From: Campylorhamphus procurvoides
Taxonomy: Eukaryota > Chordata > Aves > Passeriformes > Dendrocolaptidae
Direction: 5' to 3'
DNA length: 64,000 nt
NCBI GenBank assembly: GCA_013396655.1
Contig: WBMV01000298.1
Coordinates: 1,699,221 to 1,763,220 of the forward strand
The translations under genes and the position numbers were made by a program. Shown one piece after another: positions 34,991 to 48,529 of the stretch. How positions within the stretch are numbered: position 1 is the stretch's first letter; every line of letters starts with the position of its first letter. The notes under the pieces are model-generated. The model saw only the letters and a program-made list of their open reading frames with translations, was not told the origin of the DNA and ran no database searches.

Positions 34991-37269
34991 GTAAGTGACA
35001 GAGTTTGGGTTATATGCTCTGTTTTCAGCAGATGGGAGAATACATTTGGAAGGTCTGTGGCTGCAAACAAAAATTAAAACTAGTGTTTTCAAACATGGCC
35101 ATTGCTTGCCCATGTGCTTACAGAACGTTTTTGGAAGCGTTCCACGTTTCATGCTCTCCAAAGGGAGCAATGCTTATTGAATGAAACCGCTATTTTTTAG
35201 CAGTTTTGTTCTGTAGCAGGAGGCATAGCTTTTAGTGCCTATATTTATAAAGACTGAAGTCTATCTACGCTGAATTCTATAAGGCTTTCCCATGTAGAAG
35301 TTAGAGCTGGAGAAGAGTCCCAGCCAAGGGACCCTCCCTGATTCATGTCTTCACACTAAGGAGTTTGAAACCCAGACATCTACTGGATTTGTAGCAGCAA
35401 CAAATATAAAAAAATCAAAAGATCTATAAACTTGTAATAGCATTCAAACCCAAATTTTAGCTATGTTTGAACAAGATAAGAACTTACATAAAGTTGAGAT
35501 GCAAAGGAAAACCGTATGTGAACTGCAGGCTTTTCTGCATGATTTCCTGACAGGCTTAAGCTATTGCTAAGAGTACAACAGGAATTTAAAGCCATCTCAA
35601 AGATCATATTACAACTTGAAATTTATATTCATCAATGCAATAGTAGATGTTAGTTTAGAAAACTAACTTATCAGATGAAAAGATCTGCAAAAACATCCTT
35701 GGATTACTGCAGTGGAAGTTCCTTTCCCAGATGAGTTTAATTTGGTTCACAGTAAATACAAACATTAATCAGCACATTAAAACCTATGTTCTCAGATGAT
35801 TTGGTTTTACTTTGTAACCGAACCTTTCATAAAATAAGAACAAAGGGGCTGGTAGGAAGGAACTCTAACCTAACTAAGGAATTTGGATGCCATTGTAACA
35901 TAAAGTCTGTATGGTTTTACATAACCTGCAGCTTCTGAATATCTTCCAGAGCTTGTAGCTGCTTTTTATTTTAATTTATTTCCCACATTCTAAGATATAA
36001 TTGCCTTTGTGTGTTTTCAGATCTTCTTTTATATTCTTCTTTTTTAGTGTGTGTATGTGCAGTAAATGTAAGTCCAGTAGATGTTACATTTATGCCTGAA
36101 ACATCTGTTAAGGGGTTGTCCAAGATGGAAGTCAAGACTCTGGCCCTGACAACAGTTTTCTACTGAGCTGTAAATTCAACATCATGACAAAGGTGACAAT
36201 AGTGACCCTGGTTTTGGGTGCATAGTTAATTTCTCAATGAAGTAACTTAAGCCAACCTCTTGATTGCTTTACATATTAGGACCTGAACTTAAACTGAACT
36301 TTGATTCCTGTTAAGGAGCTGTTGCAGGGAGAACAGCCCTGGGAAATTGCATCCATAATGGCCTGAACTTTCCAGATGATCTGATTTATTTCTGCTCTGA
36401 ATCTTTCAAAAACTGTTTCTTCAGTAAACTAATGAAATCTGTTTCTGGAGTTATTCTGGACACACACTACTAGAATCTAATCCAGACTGATATATGCACA
36501 TTAATGGTGGATACTCTTTGTCTGAAATTCTACCTACTGTTTTCTAATGACTTCACTTTGACATCTGAGAACAAAGTGTACAGGGAGTCTTTTGTTTCCC
36601 CATTGTCGTGTAGTGGATGGCAGGTAAGCTTTCAGTGTAGCATATATTACTTGGAGGGAAAGCTTAAATTTAAAGATAATGGCCCAGTAGGGGAAAAAGG
36701 TCTTGTTGATGTTTCCTTTCTGAAAAAGCTGGTGTATCAGTTTATCTTAGAAATCTTATTTATAAATTATCTGTGCACTGTAAAAACAATTCTCAGCATC
36801 CTGTGCTTCAGACACTGCTCATTCTTCCTCAGTATAATTTTAGGAAGTCTGAGAAAAATGGCATTTTAATTTTTCTGTTTGTCCTGTAATGCATTTATGT
36901 AAGGGCTCCTGATGCTTTTGCAGCTGTGGCTGGAATGACAATCCTTCTCTTCTTTCACTTACTCTACCAAGAGATAACTACCCAAAGCCTCACAAACTCA
37001 CCAAGTGCCTGTGATTCTCATTGCAGCCGTTCAAAACACAGCTGTATGCAGTTTGTCTAGCAAAGGCACCAAATTAATCTGGTACCATAATCACAGCTTT
37101 CATGGCTCTCCTTTTAACCTACAGGACTGCTTCTATCAGCTTTATAACCTTTTGAAAGAAAAGAGCTTCCAGCTGAAGAAGGTTTCATCCACATGAATGT
37201 ACCTGAATCTAAGAGACCAATCCCCTTATTTTTCCTTGTACAACAGACAAGCTTGTGCTACAGCTTCTG
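34991..37269. other. No gene seen
   Basis: Unique AT-rich sequence. The 121-codon frame at 36504-36869 (+) contains a GGCAG/GTAAGC donor-like site near 36624 but no acceptor or recognisable peptide. Confidence 0.5.
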
Positions 37270-37400
37270 AGAAGCCAGTATGACCTGCGGCTTCACTAAT
37301 CAAACGTATTTGCAGTTTCAGAGTCAATTTTCCCACTTGTGAAAGTGGGTAAAGGTTTGTTTAAGTTGGTAGAGAAACACTTAATTGCACCATCTGATTA
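37270..37400 (+). mobile_element. Possible MIR-like SINE remnant
   Basis: TATGACCTGCGGCTTCACTA (about 37278) matches the 'tgtgaccttgggcaagtcac' part, and TTTTCCCACTTGTGAAAGTG (about 37328) matches 'tttccccatctgtaaaatgg', in the right order and spacing. It is strongly diverged. Confidence 0.42.
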
Positions 37401-38319
37401 TGAGGATCTGACAGAATGAGCATTTCACTTGTCTTAAATACTAGTTGGATTGCTTAGTCACATATGAAACCTTCCTTCCTGTAGGTCATTTATTTCAGCT
37501 ATTTTATTTTATTTGTTTTTTTATTTCTGGTATTGCAGAAAAAAATGCAAGAAAGACATTTATAAGTGAATCTTTAAAACACTGGAACTGCATCAGCCAA
37601 ATGAGGTGAATGAGCAAATGCAACGTCCATAAATGATCTTTAAATGATGTCTCATAGTGAGAAACTGAACTACCATCCTTGATAAATCCAAGTCATTCAT
37701 TGTTTTATTAAAAATAGATGGAGTAAAAATGAGACAGAGAGTAAGGCTCAGTGTTTCTCCAGAAAATTGAAACAGAACCTCACAGTACCTGGAGAAATAA
37801 TATACCTATCCCTGAAATGGGGAAAAAAAAGCAACTATCCAAATGCAGATATTAATGTATGGCAATACTATTCGTCATCTCAAAGGAATAATCCAGTACT
37901 TGTTCTTCCAACATGTGCTTTTCTTGGTCGGCTATATTGATATCAGGACTTTTCACAGATGTCCGTATGTGCAAAGCCTGCACCGCAGGATGCTGTTCCT
38001 TCTAAAGCAGACCATTAATATCCTTAATAGAGGTGAATGAACCTATTATGGGAAAGTTATAACGCAGCAGAACTTCTGGTTGATGAAGATTCTGTTCCTT
38101 TATAAGTGTGGATGCTGTAGTCAACTCTCTAAGGGGAATAAATAGACTTGATTTTATATAACCTACTTGCAGCTTAAAGACAAAAAATATTCATTATTTT
38201 AAAAAATCATGCTGATTTTTTTTGCCTGCAGTAGCTGAATATGATAGAAATAATAAATTAATTTTCATAAAAATTCTGTGAAGTGATCAATCTGAATGTC
38301 TAGCTTTGAGCAAGAGAAC

Positions 38320-38440
38320 AAAAAACATTGAAAACTTAAGCGTTATGCTCAAAATCCCAGACTCAATGGTAAAATCTGAACTCAAGACCTAATCCAGATT
38401 AATTGTCTATGCTGAAACCCCACTATCCTCTTTTAGAGAG
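38320..38440 (-). mobile_element. Possible MIR-like SINE remnant, minus strand
   Basis: Read on the minus strand, the order fits the MIR core. On + the clearest landmarks are ATGCTCAAAATCCCAGACTC (about 38345), AATCTGAACTCAAGACCTAA (about 38373) and CTATGCTGAAACCCCACTAT. These correspond to 'ttgcccaaggtcacacag', 'gagctgggactagaacccagg' and 'gctctaaccactaggcca'. It is old and diverged. Confidence 0.4.
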
Positions 38441-38969
38441 AAGTCACAGAAAAGGTTTGCAAACTTGCTGCATATTCAAAAGGAGCTGTGGCCCCAAGTT
38501 TCCAAGTTCGCATCCTCAAAAATGTCCAAATTTGAATCTTCTTTGCAATGTGAAGATAAAATGAATGGAATCTGTATGAACAGAAATTATTTTGGTGTAA
38601 GGTCTATCTGTTGCTCTGCTGGACTATAAATGGCAATAACTTTTCTATGATCCATGTTTCTGTGCCCTACTGACAAGTAAAAGCATACACAAGTGGTGAA
38701 GTTTATTGCCAGTACAAATGAGCAGCAGCAGAGAGATTATTTATTACACCCTGACACAACTTAAACACAGACTTAATTCAGTTCAGACGATGAACAAATG
38801 GTTTGAATTTTGTTCCAAAAAATAATGGTACTGACTACTGACATGGGCATAACTGTTGCCTCTGCAGGAGTAGACACTGTTTCAACAAAAGGCTAATTTC
38901 AGATAGACTGCCTCTTTTGATCCACTTCATTAACAAGGGACCTAGACAAGGGAATCCCATATGCCTGGT

Positions 38970-39540
38970 CATAGAAACACGCAATCACAGAAAGCACTGA
39001 GCTGGAAGGGACCCATCAGGATCATCAAGTCCAGCTTCTGGCCCAGCACAGGACCATCCCAAGAATCATACCATGTGCCTGAGAGTATCATCCAAACACT
39101 TCTTGAACTCTGTCAGCTTGGTGTTATGACCACTGCCCTGGGGAGCCTGTTCTAGCACGTAACCACCCTCTGGGGGAAGAACTTTTTTCTTAATAACCAA
39201 CCCAAACCTCCCCTGTCACAGCTTCATGCCATTTTCTCGAGTACTGTTACTGGTCATGAAAGTGAAGAGATTGGTACTTGCCCCTCTACTTTCCCTGGTG
39301 AGGGTGTTGAAGACTGCAATGAGGTCTCCCCTCAGTCTCCTCTTCTCCAGCCTGAACAGACCAAGTGCCCTCAGCCGCTCCTCATGCAGCTTCCCCTCAA
39401 GGCCCTTCACCATCTTCATTGCCCTCCTTAGGACACTCTCTATGAACTTCATGTCTTTTTCATATTGTGGCACCCCAAACTGCACACAACACTCAAGGTG
39501 AAGCGGCACCAGTGCAGAGCAGAGTAGGTCACATTGCTTG
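38970..39540 (-). mobile_element. CR1 LINE, C-terminal ORF2 and 3' tail, minus strand
   Basis: On minus, the ORF2 end reads with few breaks: VPLHLECCVQFGVPQYEKDM, then [20 protein letters not shown], then [20 protein letters not shown] (126-codon frame, 39216-39596). The tail toward 38970 carries the parts CTGGAAGGGACCCATCAGGA and GAACTCTGTCAGCTTGGTGT (+ strand) and ends at an ATTGCG...TTCTATG-like terminus. Only the part after the catalytic core is present, so this is a 5'-truncated, dead copy. The frame continues about 55 bases into unrelated flanking DNA. Confidence 0.95.
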
Positions 39541-42500
39541 TATCCTTTAGCTATCAAAACTTGAAAGATAAAGAGACAATAGCTCTTATTCAGCATTATG
39601 TGCAGTGCTATTTATCCTAGAGAGCTTCTTTGGTACTGACATCCCAGGTTAAAATCTTCATCAAGACATATTGTAAGTTATTACCATAGTGTCCATTGGC
39701 TTTGAAACACTCAGAAAGATTTATGGTTGTAATATATTGCTACCAAAACTTCTTTAAATCCTAGCTTTCACAATAATCAGGGATAGCTGTCTGTATATTA
39801 TAAAAACAGTAGAAGAATATTATACTGTTGCCAAAAGCAGCAAACTGTCTTACAGATTTTTGGAAACAAATCCTTTCCTTACACTCACACATGATCAAAT
39901 TAGCCTGTAAAATTAATTTTTAAAAAATCACAATGAAAGCTTCTGTTGGACAAAACATATAAGAATGAGAGAAATGGAAAATGGGAAAACAACTGGGGAA
40001 GAATCAGACCAGAAAACTTTCTTAGCATCTTCTAGATTGGACAAGTTCATTCTATGACATTCAGGGCAGAGCTGTGGTGAGAAAGATAAAAATGGAGAAA
40101 TTGCAGCTATGACAAACGTTCTTCTTACAGAGCCAGAATTACACTTGGCACAACCAAACCTTTTTCATCCAGGCATCTTCCATGCTGACAAAAGAATTTG
40201 CCTTCCATGGTATGTCTCCCTTTTGTGTAGTGGCTTATGAAATATCCTATGCCTCAGACTACAATAGTTCTCTATTGGAGAATTGCAATTTACAAAACCT
40301 CTACTTAATTACTGTAAATATATGGAGCATGCAAACTAGAAAAGGAATGTAATGGGAGAAACAAAATAGTTTCAATTTTGAGGGATATGATGTTAAAAAC
40401 AGCTAACTGAAAGTGGGCAGGAGCTAATACAGTAATGAAAAAAAGAAAAAGTGAATTAAATGGAAACATCAGGGCAAAAAAGAGAAAATATTTCAGCAGA
40501 AACCTACAGCTATGGATAAATATATCAAAAGGACACTTGCTGCTTCTCATTGGAAATGTGTTCTGGAGTAAAACTGAGCTAGTGATGCTTCTAAATTTTT
40601 CTAGGGCATTGAAAATTCTGTGGGATGAAGAGACATGGAGATCTCTTGTGGAAATGCTACTTTATGTTTATCCTGACTTGATTCAAAACAAGCCATTCTA
40701 GCTTAAAGGAAGAGACTGCTCATCTCTGGAAGTTTTAAGGGGCCACAGGCATAATCATTTGATAGCAAAAGATAAGTGGGCCCTGTGCTTCTGTATGATG
40801 CACAGCCAAGAGTAATCTTTAGTGTCATAGCAAGTAAACTTCTACTATGATTGTTATGGTGATATGGCATTTTTATAGCAACTGAAGGAGTAACTGGCTC
40901 AAGACCTGGGAAACACAAATTCCTGGGAACACAAATAGGCAAATACCCATCACAATAGGTTATTTTTCCCCCCATTTTATCAGCCTCTGGAGACTAAACT
41001 CCTGCAAGTGTTGTTGGTCAAAGTGACAGACAAACCTTTCAGCTGTGGTAGCTGGTAGGATCCAAATGAGCAGATGATGATGGTATGGTGATGGTTTCCA
41101 GCTCTGCAAACGAAAACTCCTGTTGATTTGGGAGTTCTCTTTGATGAACACCACATGTCTATACCGAACTTTCTCTTCTATTTATTTTAAATTTCCTATG
41201 AAAGCCATTTCTATGTGAAGGATAAAGAAGGTACGTGCTTAAAAAGAAAATCAAACTGCAGTGCTTAGAAGTGTGTTTATTCAACTGTGACGTTCACTGT
41301 TGAAATAGGCATTGACAGACGTTAGCCATATTTTATCACTACTCTCATGAATGCCAGGACTAGAAGTACTCAGAAGCAGCTCATGCCAACAGTAATCTGA
41401 GCCATCAGCTCTCAGTTGAACATGTACTGGGAAGATTTATTCTTGCTTTTTTTCATTGTGCTTATTCCAGACTTCCCACAGCAGATCTTAATGAAAAAAT
41501 ATTCCAAATTTCAGTGAGAGTTCCAAGAAACTGAGAGATGGAACAAAGTGCACCAAGAACTTGATTCAAGGAAGAGGACACCTGAGATAGGACTTAGGAG
41601 AGATGTAGGTGCTTACCTTTAATACTGCAATTCTCAAGACATTCGGTCAGCTGCAGCCTGATGCTGGACAAGTTTAAAATGTGTTGGCAACCTAGTCTTT
41701 GACTTCCTAAGCAGCCAAAGCTTGGCTTCTCCCCTGTCCAGAACAATTCTCTTTGTGGTCATGGTAATCATACAGCAACTGTTCCATGCCTAAAACCTAA
41801 GAAGTTTGAACAGGCTTCAAACTTGAGCAGGCTTTTTCTGTCTGCCTTGCTTGAGGGTGTGAATGCAGTACGTGATGGGAAGAGGGCACACTTGCTCAGG
41901 ATGGTCTCATGCACAACAGGCAGCAGCGATGGTCTTTGTCCTCAGTCTGGCACTGTGTGCTTTTGATGCAGCTGTCCAGTCCATGCATTGCTTGGTCTGC
42001 TTGTGAGATGTTTTGTCTGATGAGGGTGAGAACTGCAAGGCAAACCTATTTTCAGGACAGGAGAAAGCTTCCCCTCTGTTACTGAGACCATGTTCCTTTG
42101 CCTAAAAATACTTTGAGACTCATTTTAGCATGTGGGCTGTAAAATGCTCTTTAATTTCACCAGGGGAGGATTACTAAACAGCCTACTAGCTCATATATGC
42201 CTCATGGCTTGTACAGTGAATCTCATAGTAAAGAAAATATCCAGGACTGGTTCTTGATAGAAGGGATTCTTCACTTTTATGTCTCTTTGTGACTTATCTC
42301 TGACATTTTCACATGAACACACACACAAACACATGCTCATTTGATTAACACTCATGAAAAATTTTGAGAAAAGCAGAAAGATTTCAAGATTCACTCCTGA
42401 TCAGTGCTATGTTCAACTTCATAGTCGGTTCATGTTCTTGTCGCATAATATTCTGTCTCTGAAAAAGGAATAGACACAAACCATCTGATTGATTAATAGG

Positions 42501-44039
42501 ATGCAGTTCCACACAGCATCATTATCAATGTGTACAGTGAACTAGTCCCAAACAGCATAATATCCAAGCATTTCTTGTTAAAGGGTTGAAAAATAACTTC
42601 TGCTACAGTATATGAAAAAGTATTTCATAGCTTCTCTGTCAAGGATTTGTAGGCAGCAAGTGAAGGTAAAATTCATTGAAATAGTGATTTATTGCAATTA
42701 TTTAATTTGTTTTCAAATATATTTATACATGTATGCAGAGAGTATGTGGTATTTTATGAAGGAGAAATATTTCAATTACTTTTTTGTTGTTTTATACAAA
42801 CAACACTCCTGTGCAAGCTTTGGAGGCAGGGGGAAAAGAGGAATAAAAGAGCAAAACGTTTATGTTTTCCAGAAGCATTGTGATGATTTATTGTGCTTTG
42901 TAAGGACTCAGAGATGAGGTCACAGATACTTTTTTCCCACCGGAGAAAGCTGAATGGGATTGCTGTGGAGGATTACTTCAGCAGTATGAGGAAGACCAAT
43001 GTTCACCACAGCTGTTTGAGAGATGCTGCTTCTGCTCGAGAGGTAAGGCTACATGCTCTCCCACCTCTCTGAGAATCCTTCTGCTCTGGAACACTAGCTT
43101 GATCCAGAAACATGAAAATCTGTTTAATAACAGTGCAGGGAGTGAGTTACAGAGCCATTTATAACAGCCAAAATAATTCAGTCGTGACCTCTTCATGTTC
43201 CCATAAAACTGTTTTTCCCTCGGCATCAGGAGATGAGTCAGCACTAGTGATAACAAGAGTTAGAGAAATACTGGAAAAAACAAGTGTCCCAAGTACTTTG
43301 GCAGTGAAATATTAAGCTTCAAAGTGATTTCTTCATGGAACATTTTTTCCATCTCCAGGACCCCAAACTGGGTGACTATATTAAAGAAAGAAGAAAAAGA
43401 AGGGGAGAGAGAGAGAAAACAGAACTTGGATGATATTTTTCAGTGTCTGCCAATATCTAACATGCTTTTGGAAAAGTTGCATAACACCACCTACCAAGAG
43501 AGCCCTGTTTGAATAGATGTTAGTAAATCCTTTCTATGTGGTGCTATATTTGTGGTTTTGCAGAACTGACCCACAGGGCTTCATTTTTTGACTGGTGTAA
43601 CAGGCTGTACTGTTTATTAAGCCTATAGGGATGAGGAAATTGTCCTCTGAATGCAGCTTGACAGATCACATGCCTGATCAGAATTTACCATCAGTTTACC
43701 ATCGGCTCAATTATGCTTCCTGTAGGACACTTTGAGTGATGGGTAACTTTGAATGTTCTCTTTTGTCAAAGAGAATCTCTGTCTCCAGTGAATAAACATA
43801 CAGGTAGGATGTTAAGGAACTTGCAATATGAGTGTTCTGTTTGAAATAATTTAAAGAAGAATTGTTACAAATATTATTTTCTGATTTGCAGTGTTTTCAA
43901 TCTAATTTCTTCAGATATATTAATCTATTCTTCATGACAAATTAAAAGTGGTGTCATACCACACTTCTGACCAAAATCTTCTCAGGTTGGGTCTTTTGTT
44001 GACTGAGCTATGCCTGTTTGATGCTGAAGGACTGTGCAT
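39541..44039. other. No gene seen
   Basis: AT-rich unique sequence. At 42915-43043 two overlapping + frames run open up to a donor-like GAG/GTAAGG, without a good acceptor. 41800-42060 is somewhat GC-richer and unclassified. A purine-only tract lies at 43383-43419. Confidence 0.5.
43383..43419 (+). repeat. 37-base purine-only tract
   Basis: Only A and G on the + strand, including a (GA)n run at about 43404-43416. Long purine/pyrimidine tracts can form triplex DNA, and nothing indicates function here. Confidence 0.75.
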
Positions 44040-44480
44040 CCAGTTGCTGGATGTCAGCAGAGAGTGACAAATATGATTAAAGGACAAAAGCTGCTCTCTG
44101 ATAAGAAAAGGCTGAGGGAGCTGGGCCTGTTCAGCCTCAAGAAGAGACAACTGAGAGAGGACCTTATCAATGTCTATCACTCTCTGAAGGGAGGGTGTCA
44201 AAAGGATGGAGCCAGGCTCTTCTCAGTGATACCAAACAATAAGATAAGAGGCAATGGGCAGAAACTGAGGCACAGGAATTTCCACCTGAATATGAGGAAG
44301 AACTTTACTGTGCAGGTGACTGAGCACTGAAAGAGATTTCCCAAAGAGGTTGTGCAGTCTGGACTGTCTGGATGCAATCCTGTGCAATGTTCTTTAGGAT
44401 GACCCTGCCTGAGCAGGGAGGTTGGACCAGATGAGCCACTGTAGTCCCTTCCAACTTGATCCATTCTGTGATTCTGTAAT
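44040..44480 (+). mobile_element. CR1 LINE 3' region, different subfamily from the 20645 copy
   Basis: Translation gives [20 protein letters not shown] and then the [12 protein letters not shown] region, the last part of CR1 ORF2. The tail follows with TGAGCAGGGAGGTTGGACCA and CCAACTTGATCCATTCTGTG, and the terminal ATTCTGTGATTCTGTAAT repeat. A gap in the tail (about 44360-44395) and a stop at 44330 show decay. It is 5'-truncated, losing all catalytic residues. Confidence 0.94.
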
Positions 44481-47400
44481 CTATCCTTTCAGATCCCTCT
44501 GGTGCAGAATTTCCCTACGACGGTGCACTATGTAGCTGGGACAAAGAAGCTCTGTGGCACCTACCTACAGAAATGTAACCATCCAGGGGACTTTCTTGTG
44601 ATAAACAGAGGAAAGAGGGGCTTTGGGCATTCTTGAAGGTAGGTAGCAGCTAAACTGGGGTATTGAGGCTGCCTCTGAGGGTGAAAAATTGCCTATTTTT
44701 AACATGCTGCAGAAAGTGTTTGTTGCTGTGACTCTAAAATGATGTTTATTGTAGTAATGAGTCTAAAACAAGGTGTTTCACAAAGTGTTCCCCAAGGACT
44801 TTGCCCTCAATATATGCTATTTGAAACTAGTAAGTGAAAAAAAACCCCATTGCTTTCTTGTTTTATTGTTCTATCTGGCACTGTCCTGTGTATGATGTTT
44901 GAGAATCTGACTGCACATGAACAAAATTTTTGCCTTGATCCCCTCTCCTCATAGTCATGAGGATGTCTATCAAATTAGCTGGGATTTGGGTGAAACCTGC
45001 TGAGAGGACTATAATGTTCCAACTTTTTTCAGCCTAGAGCTGCGAGAAATATTTACCACAAAACCTAAAAGTTTTTGTGGGAGCTTAAGCTGGATATCAA
45101 ATGCAGGGAAGGATTTAGTGTTGGGTGGGAATCATGTAAAACTCTACTTTTGACATAATTTTGACCTGAAACCTGACAATGCTCATATATTTCGACTGAA
45201 GTTATTTTGAGGCTACAAAGCCAAAAGTTAAAGAAAAACTCAGAAACTGCATAGGTGGCATGAAGAGCTCAGACTTAACCCAAATATGCTTCAGATTTGA
45301 TACTGGATCGAGCTCGGTGCTGCTTAACATCTCTGCTTCCAAGTAAACAACAGGCATGCTATTAAAGCATTGCAATTGATCGCAGGCACAAACACAGACT
45401 AGTATATTGTCAAGCCTGAAAAGAATCAAATCAGTTTTGTATTCTAGGAAAAAAAGTCATGAGTTATGAGGATAGGAGTGTTATTGGTGATTTTCCTTAA
45501 GATTTGCTCACGGGCGTTGTTTAGAATCCTAGCTGAGATAGGGCTTTTCTGGATATATAATCCAAACTGTTAATTGCTTGTTGTTGCCTTAGGACTGTTC
45601 AGCCATCTCAACCTTTGATATTGAGCAGCAACTTGGAAATATTCTTGTGCAGTGTATTTGTGTTGTTCCCTATTTTTAAAAAAAAAAAAATTATTTTTTC
45701 TCATGTTGTATTGCCTTAGGAATGACTACAAAAAATCAACACTCAGCAGCAAGTAGAAATAACAGCAGCATTTTCCTAGTTATTTTGCCCAGACTGAATT
45801 TAGTGGAAAACCACTATCAGATGGAGAAGAGTCTGTGCAGTGTTTGCAGATGAGAATATTCTTGGGAAAAAAAGCTTTTCTCCATGAAAGAGGATCAGAC
45901 AAACATTTCCAGCTCTCAGAACAGTCCAAGTTCTGAGAGCTGTAGTTCCAACAGACTCGAGGAAAGAAGTCAGTCATGCACATATATGTGAATTCTCTCA
46001 TATGAATAAAAGCACAATAAAAGCAAAGGAACTTTGAGCTGCCGAATCTCAACCTTTTTGTCAGCAAGGAATTTTTTGTCTGGAGGCAAAGAGCATCTTA
46101 TTCTCTCCCCGGTTTGCCTCCCTAATTGGAAGCTGCAGTCTAGATGTGCAAAAAAGGATATGCTTTGAGCATACCTCAAGGGTGAGCTGTCTAACCAAGG
46201 AAACAGTTTCATCGTGTCTGTTGTGAAAAGAGCCTGGCTCTGCAGAGCACCTATTTCATTGCTCAGCAGGGCAAAAGACAGCAAGGAGAAAAGACTCTGA
46301 CAGCTGAAACTGCAATACATTAATATTCATATTTTTTGTGTGCAGTATTTTGTAGTCTGCTATAGAATTATTTGCCTTTAAATTGGATAGCTGAAGTTCC
46401 AGCATTCTGCTTTTGCCACTGCTTCAGACAAAACCGTAATTGAATCACTGAGGAAAAAAGATCAAAAATTCCAGACGAGTTCTGTTGCTTGCTGCAGAGT
46501 GGGCTATGTTTTTAAATGGTTTCCATCAGACACCCTGAATTTGGGACTCACAGGTGCACAAATGGAATTACCAGCTTTCAAAGGCAAGACTGACAGTCTA
46601 GCAATGCTCTCTGCAGGGTTACCATGAAGTGTGGTCTGTCCAAAATCCTACCCACCTGCATGTAGGTGACACCTTTGGCATAAGTGACTGTGTTAGATCA
46701 TGAATGTCATGGTGCCCCCAGAAGAGTATGTCTAAACTAAAAAACTGTTAAGTCTGTTTCCTGCCAGAAATGTCACAGCTGCCAAATTACTATCACAAAT
46801 GGGACATAGTTCAGTAAGTATGATGGTCTTCATTTAACAAATTTTAATGTTAGAAATATCCTAGCTAAAACCTGTGGAGTTATTCAGGTGTTTAAGATTA
46901 AGCATATGCATATTTTCTGTGTAGTATTCTGGAAGGATAGAAGTATAACTGAACTAAGCCCCAGATGCCCTGTTTTCTTGCTGACATTGTTTGTATGTTG
47001 AGAGTAATATTTGTCATCAAAGACAAACAAATTGAGCATGACTCAGTCTCACTCTCCCTCAGAGGGGAAGAATCCAAAGGGCATTGGATTTCCCTGCTTA
47101 GAAAAGTCCACACAAAGGGAAGGGACTCACGTTTTTCTGAAACAGTGAAATGCAATCCTGTTAAAAACTGGGTTTCTGCAGCTATTATTTAAGTCTTTAT
47201 TAGGTCAAACACAGCTGAATTCTCTCCTACAGAGAAAAGCTGAAAAAAAGGTCACTGTGGTGACCTGCTTCTCGAGGAAACACATAGTGATTCTAATCTC
47301 ACGTGTTCCTTCTCAGACCAATGAAAAGTACTTTTCAGATACCAGCAGCACCTCAACCACAATTTTCTGTTACTTAAGTCCAGAGCAAAAGATAGGCACC

Positions 47401-48460
47401 TTGTAAAGTCCACAGTGAATTCAGTGCAGATAACTTCTTTATTAGCCCCACCTCCTCCTATCAAAATCAATCAGATGTAATCCTGACATCTTATTTTTCT
47501 TATGTTCTTGATATGTTGGGTTTTTTTACAGATAGTGAAACTTGTGAAGAAACAGTACACTGAGCAAAATGATTAAAGAAAATTGGGAGACCACATTAAA
47601 TGCTCCTCTGGGTAAATAAATGCAAGTCGAAAGGTTCAAGTATTGAGTTCATCCGTGTCTTAGAAATGCCATTCATTACTTTTGATGAACTAAGTATCTC
47701 ACCATGAACAAAGCTTGATGGATGGTGATAAATTAGCCATAAAGAACCCCATAAGTAGCAAAAGGCCATTAATTGGAGTAGTCTAAACTTCACTTTCAGC
47801 ATGGTAAGTAGGAGAAATAAGCTGTAATTAATATCAAATATATTTTGATCATTGTCAAATAACTATTAGAAGGTGAATAATTCTGAAGAGCTCATGATAC
47901 TGAAACACCACCTTTTCTAAGACTTGCCAGCACTGAGCCCCTCTATAGAGTTTCCCTGAGCAGAGAAAGAAGCTCCACTGCTAGCACTTAGTAAAAGATT
48001 TGCCATGAGCTTTCACCAGGAGGAAAACATAGCTGGATTGAGGAACTGAACACTGAAGGGATTAAGAGAAATGTGGGGATGATCCTCACGACCTGGCCAG
48101 CAAGGGAGAGAGAAGGAGGGCAATACTTTAAAAGAAAACTTCTGAGTCACATTTCCTAAACTGCACAGCTGATGTAGTTTGTGGAAGGATTAGATTTATC
48201 TGCAGAACAGTTTGGTGTGAAACAAGTCCAGGCCAGGGGGCCAGCAAGATAAGTACAGTGCCCACTTAGGTCATGTAAACCCTCATGATAGGATGCTGTT
48301 TTCAGTGGAAACATTGAATCAGAGGCATTCATCATAAACAGCGCATTGGGGTATTCAAAGGAAAGTTAAGCAATGCAATACTGAAAATGAATCTAAGCAA
48401 AATGTGCTTCAGTTAAATAACATATTTGAAATATACTGGATTCTTATTTGTGATTTTTCT
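44481..48460. other. No gene seen
   Basis: Unique AT-rich DNA apart from the hairpin at 45910-45942. An A-run of 13 followed by a T-rich run lies at 45678-45700. Frames of 85-116 codons (45780-46320, 46898-47155, minus) show no family features. Confidence 0.5.
45910..45942. repeat. 13-bp perfect inverted repeat with 7-base loop
   Basis: The left arm 45910-45922 (CAGCTCTCAGAAC) is the exact reverse complement of the right arm 45930-45942, separated by AGTCCAA. It could form a cruciform in DNA or a hairpin in RNA. The stem is too short for a typical microRNA precursor and no T-run follows, so a role as such is not supported. Confidence 0.9.
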
Positions 48461-48529
48461 CAGGGCGGTGTTAGTAAAATAACAAAACAGGTGAGGTGGA
48501 ATACTTGCTTTAAAAAGGTTGGGTCTTCA

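Noticed and set aside
36504..36869. 121-codon + frame with an internal GGCAG/GTAAGC donor
   Set aside because: No acceptor, a hydrophobic chance-like peptide, and the frame continues past the donor.
39216..39501. Open frames on the + strand opposite the CR1 at 38970-39540
   Set aside because: Shadow frames of the CR1 coding strand.
42915..43050. Two open frames meeting a GAG/GTAAGG donor
   Set aside because: Two frames open at once and no strong acceptor, so no coding frame is favoured.
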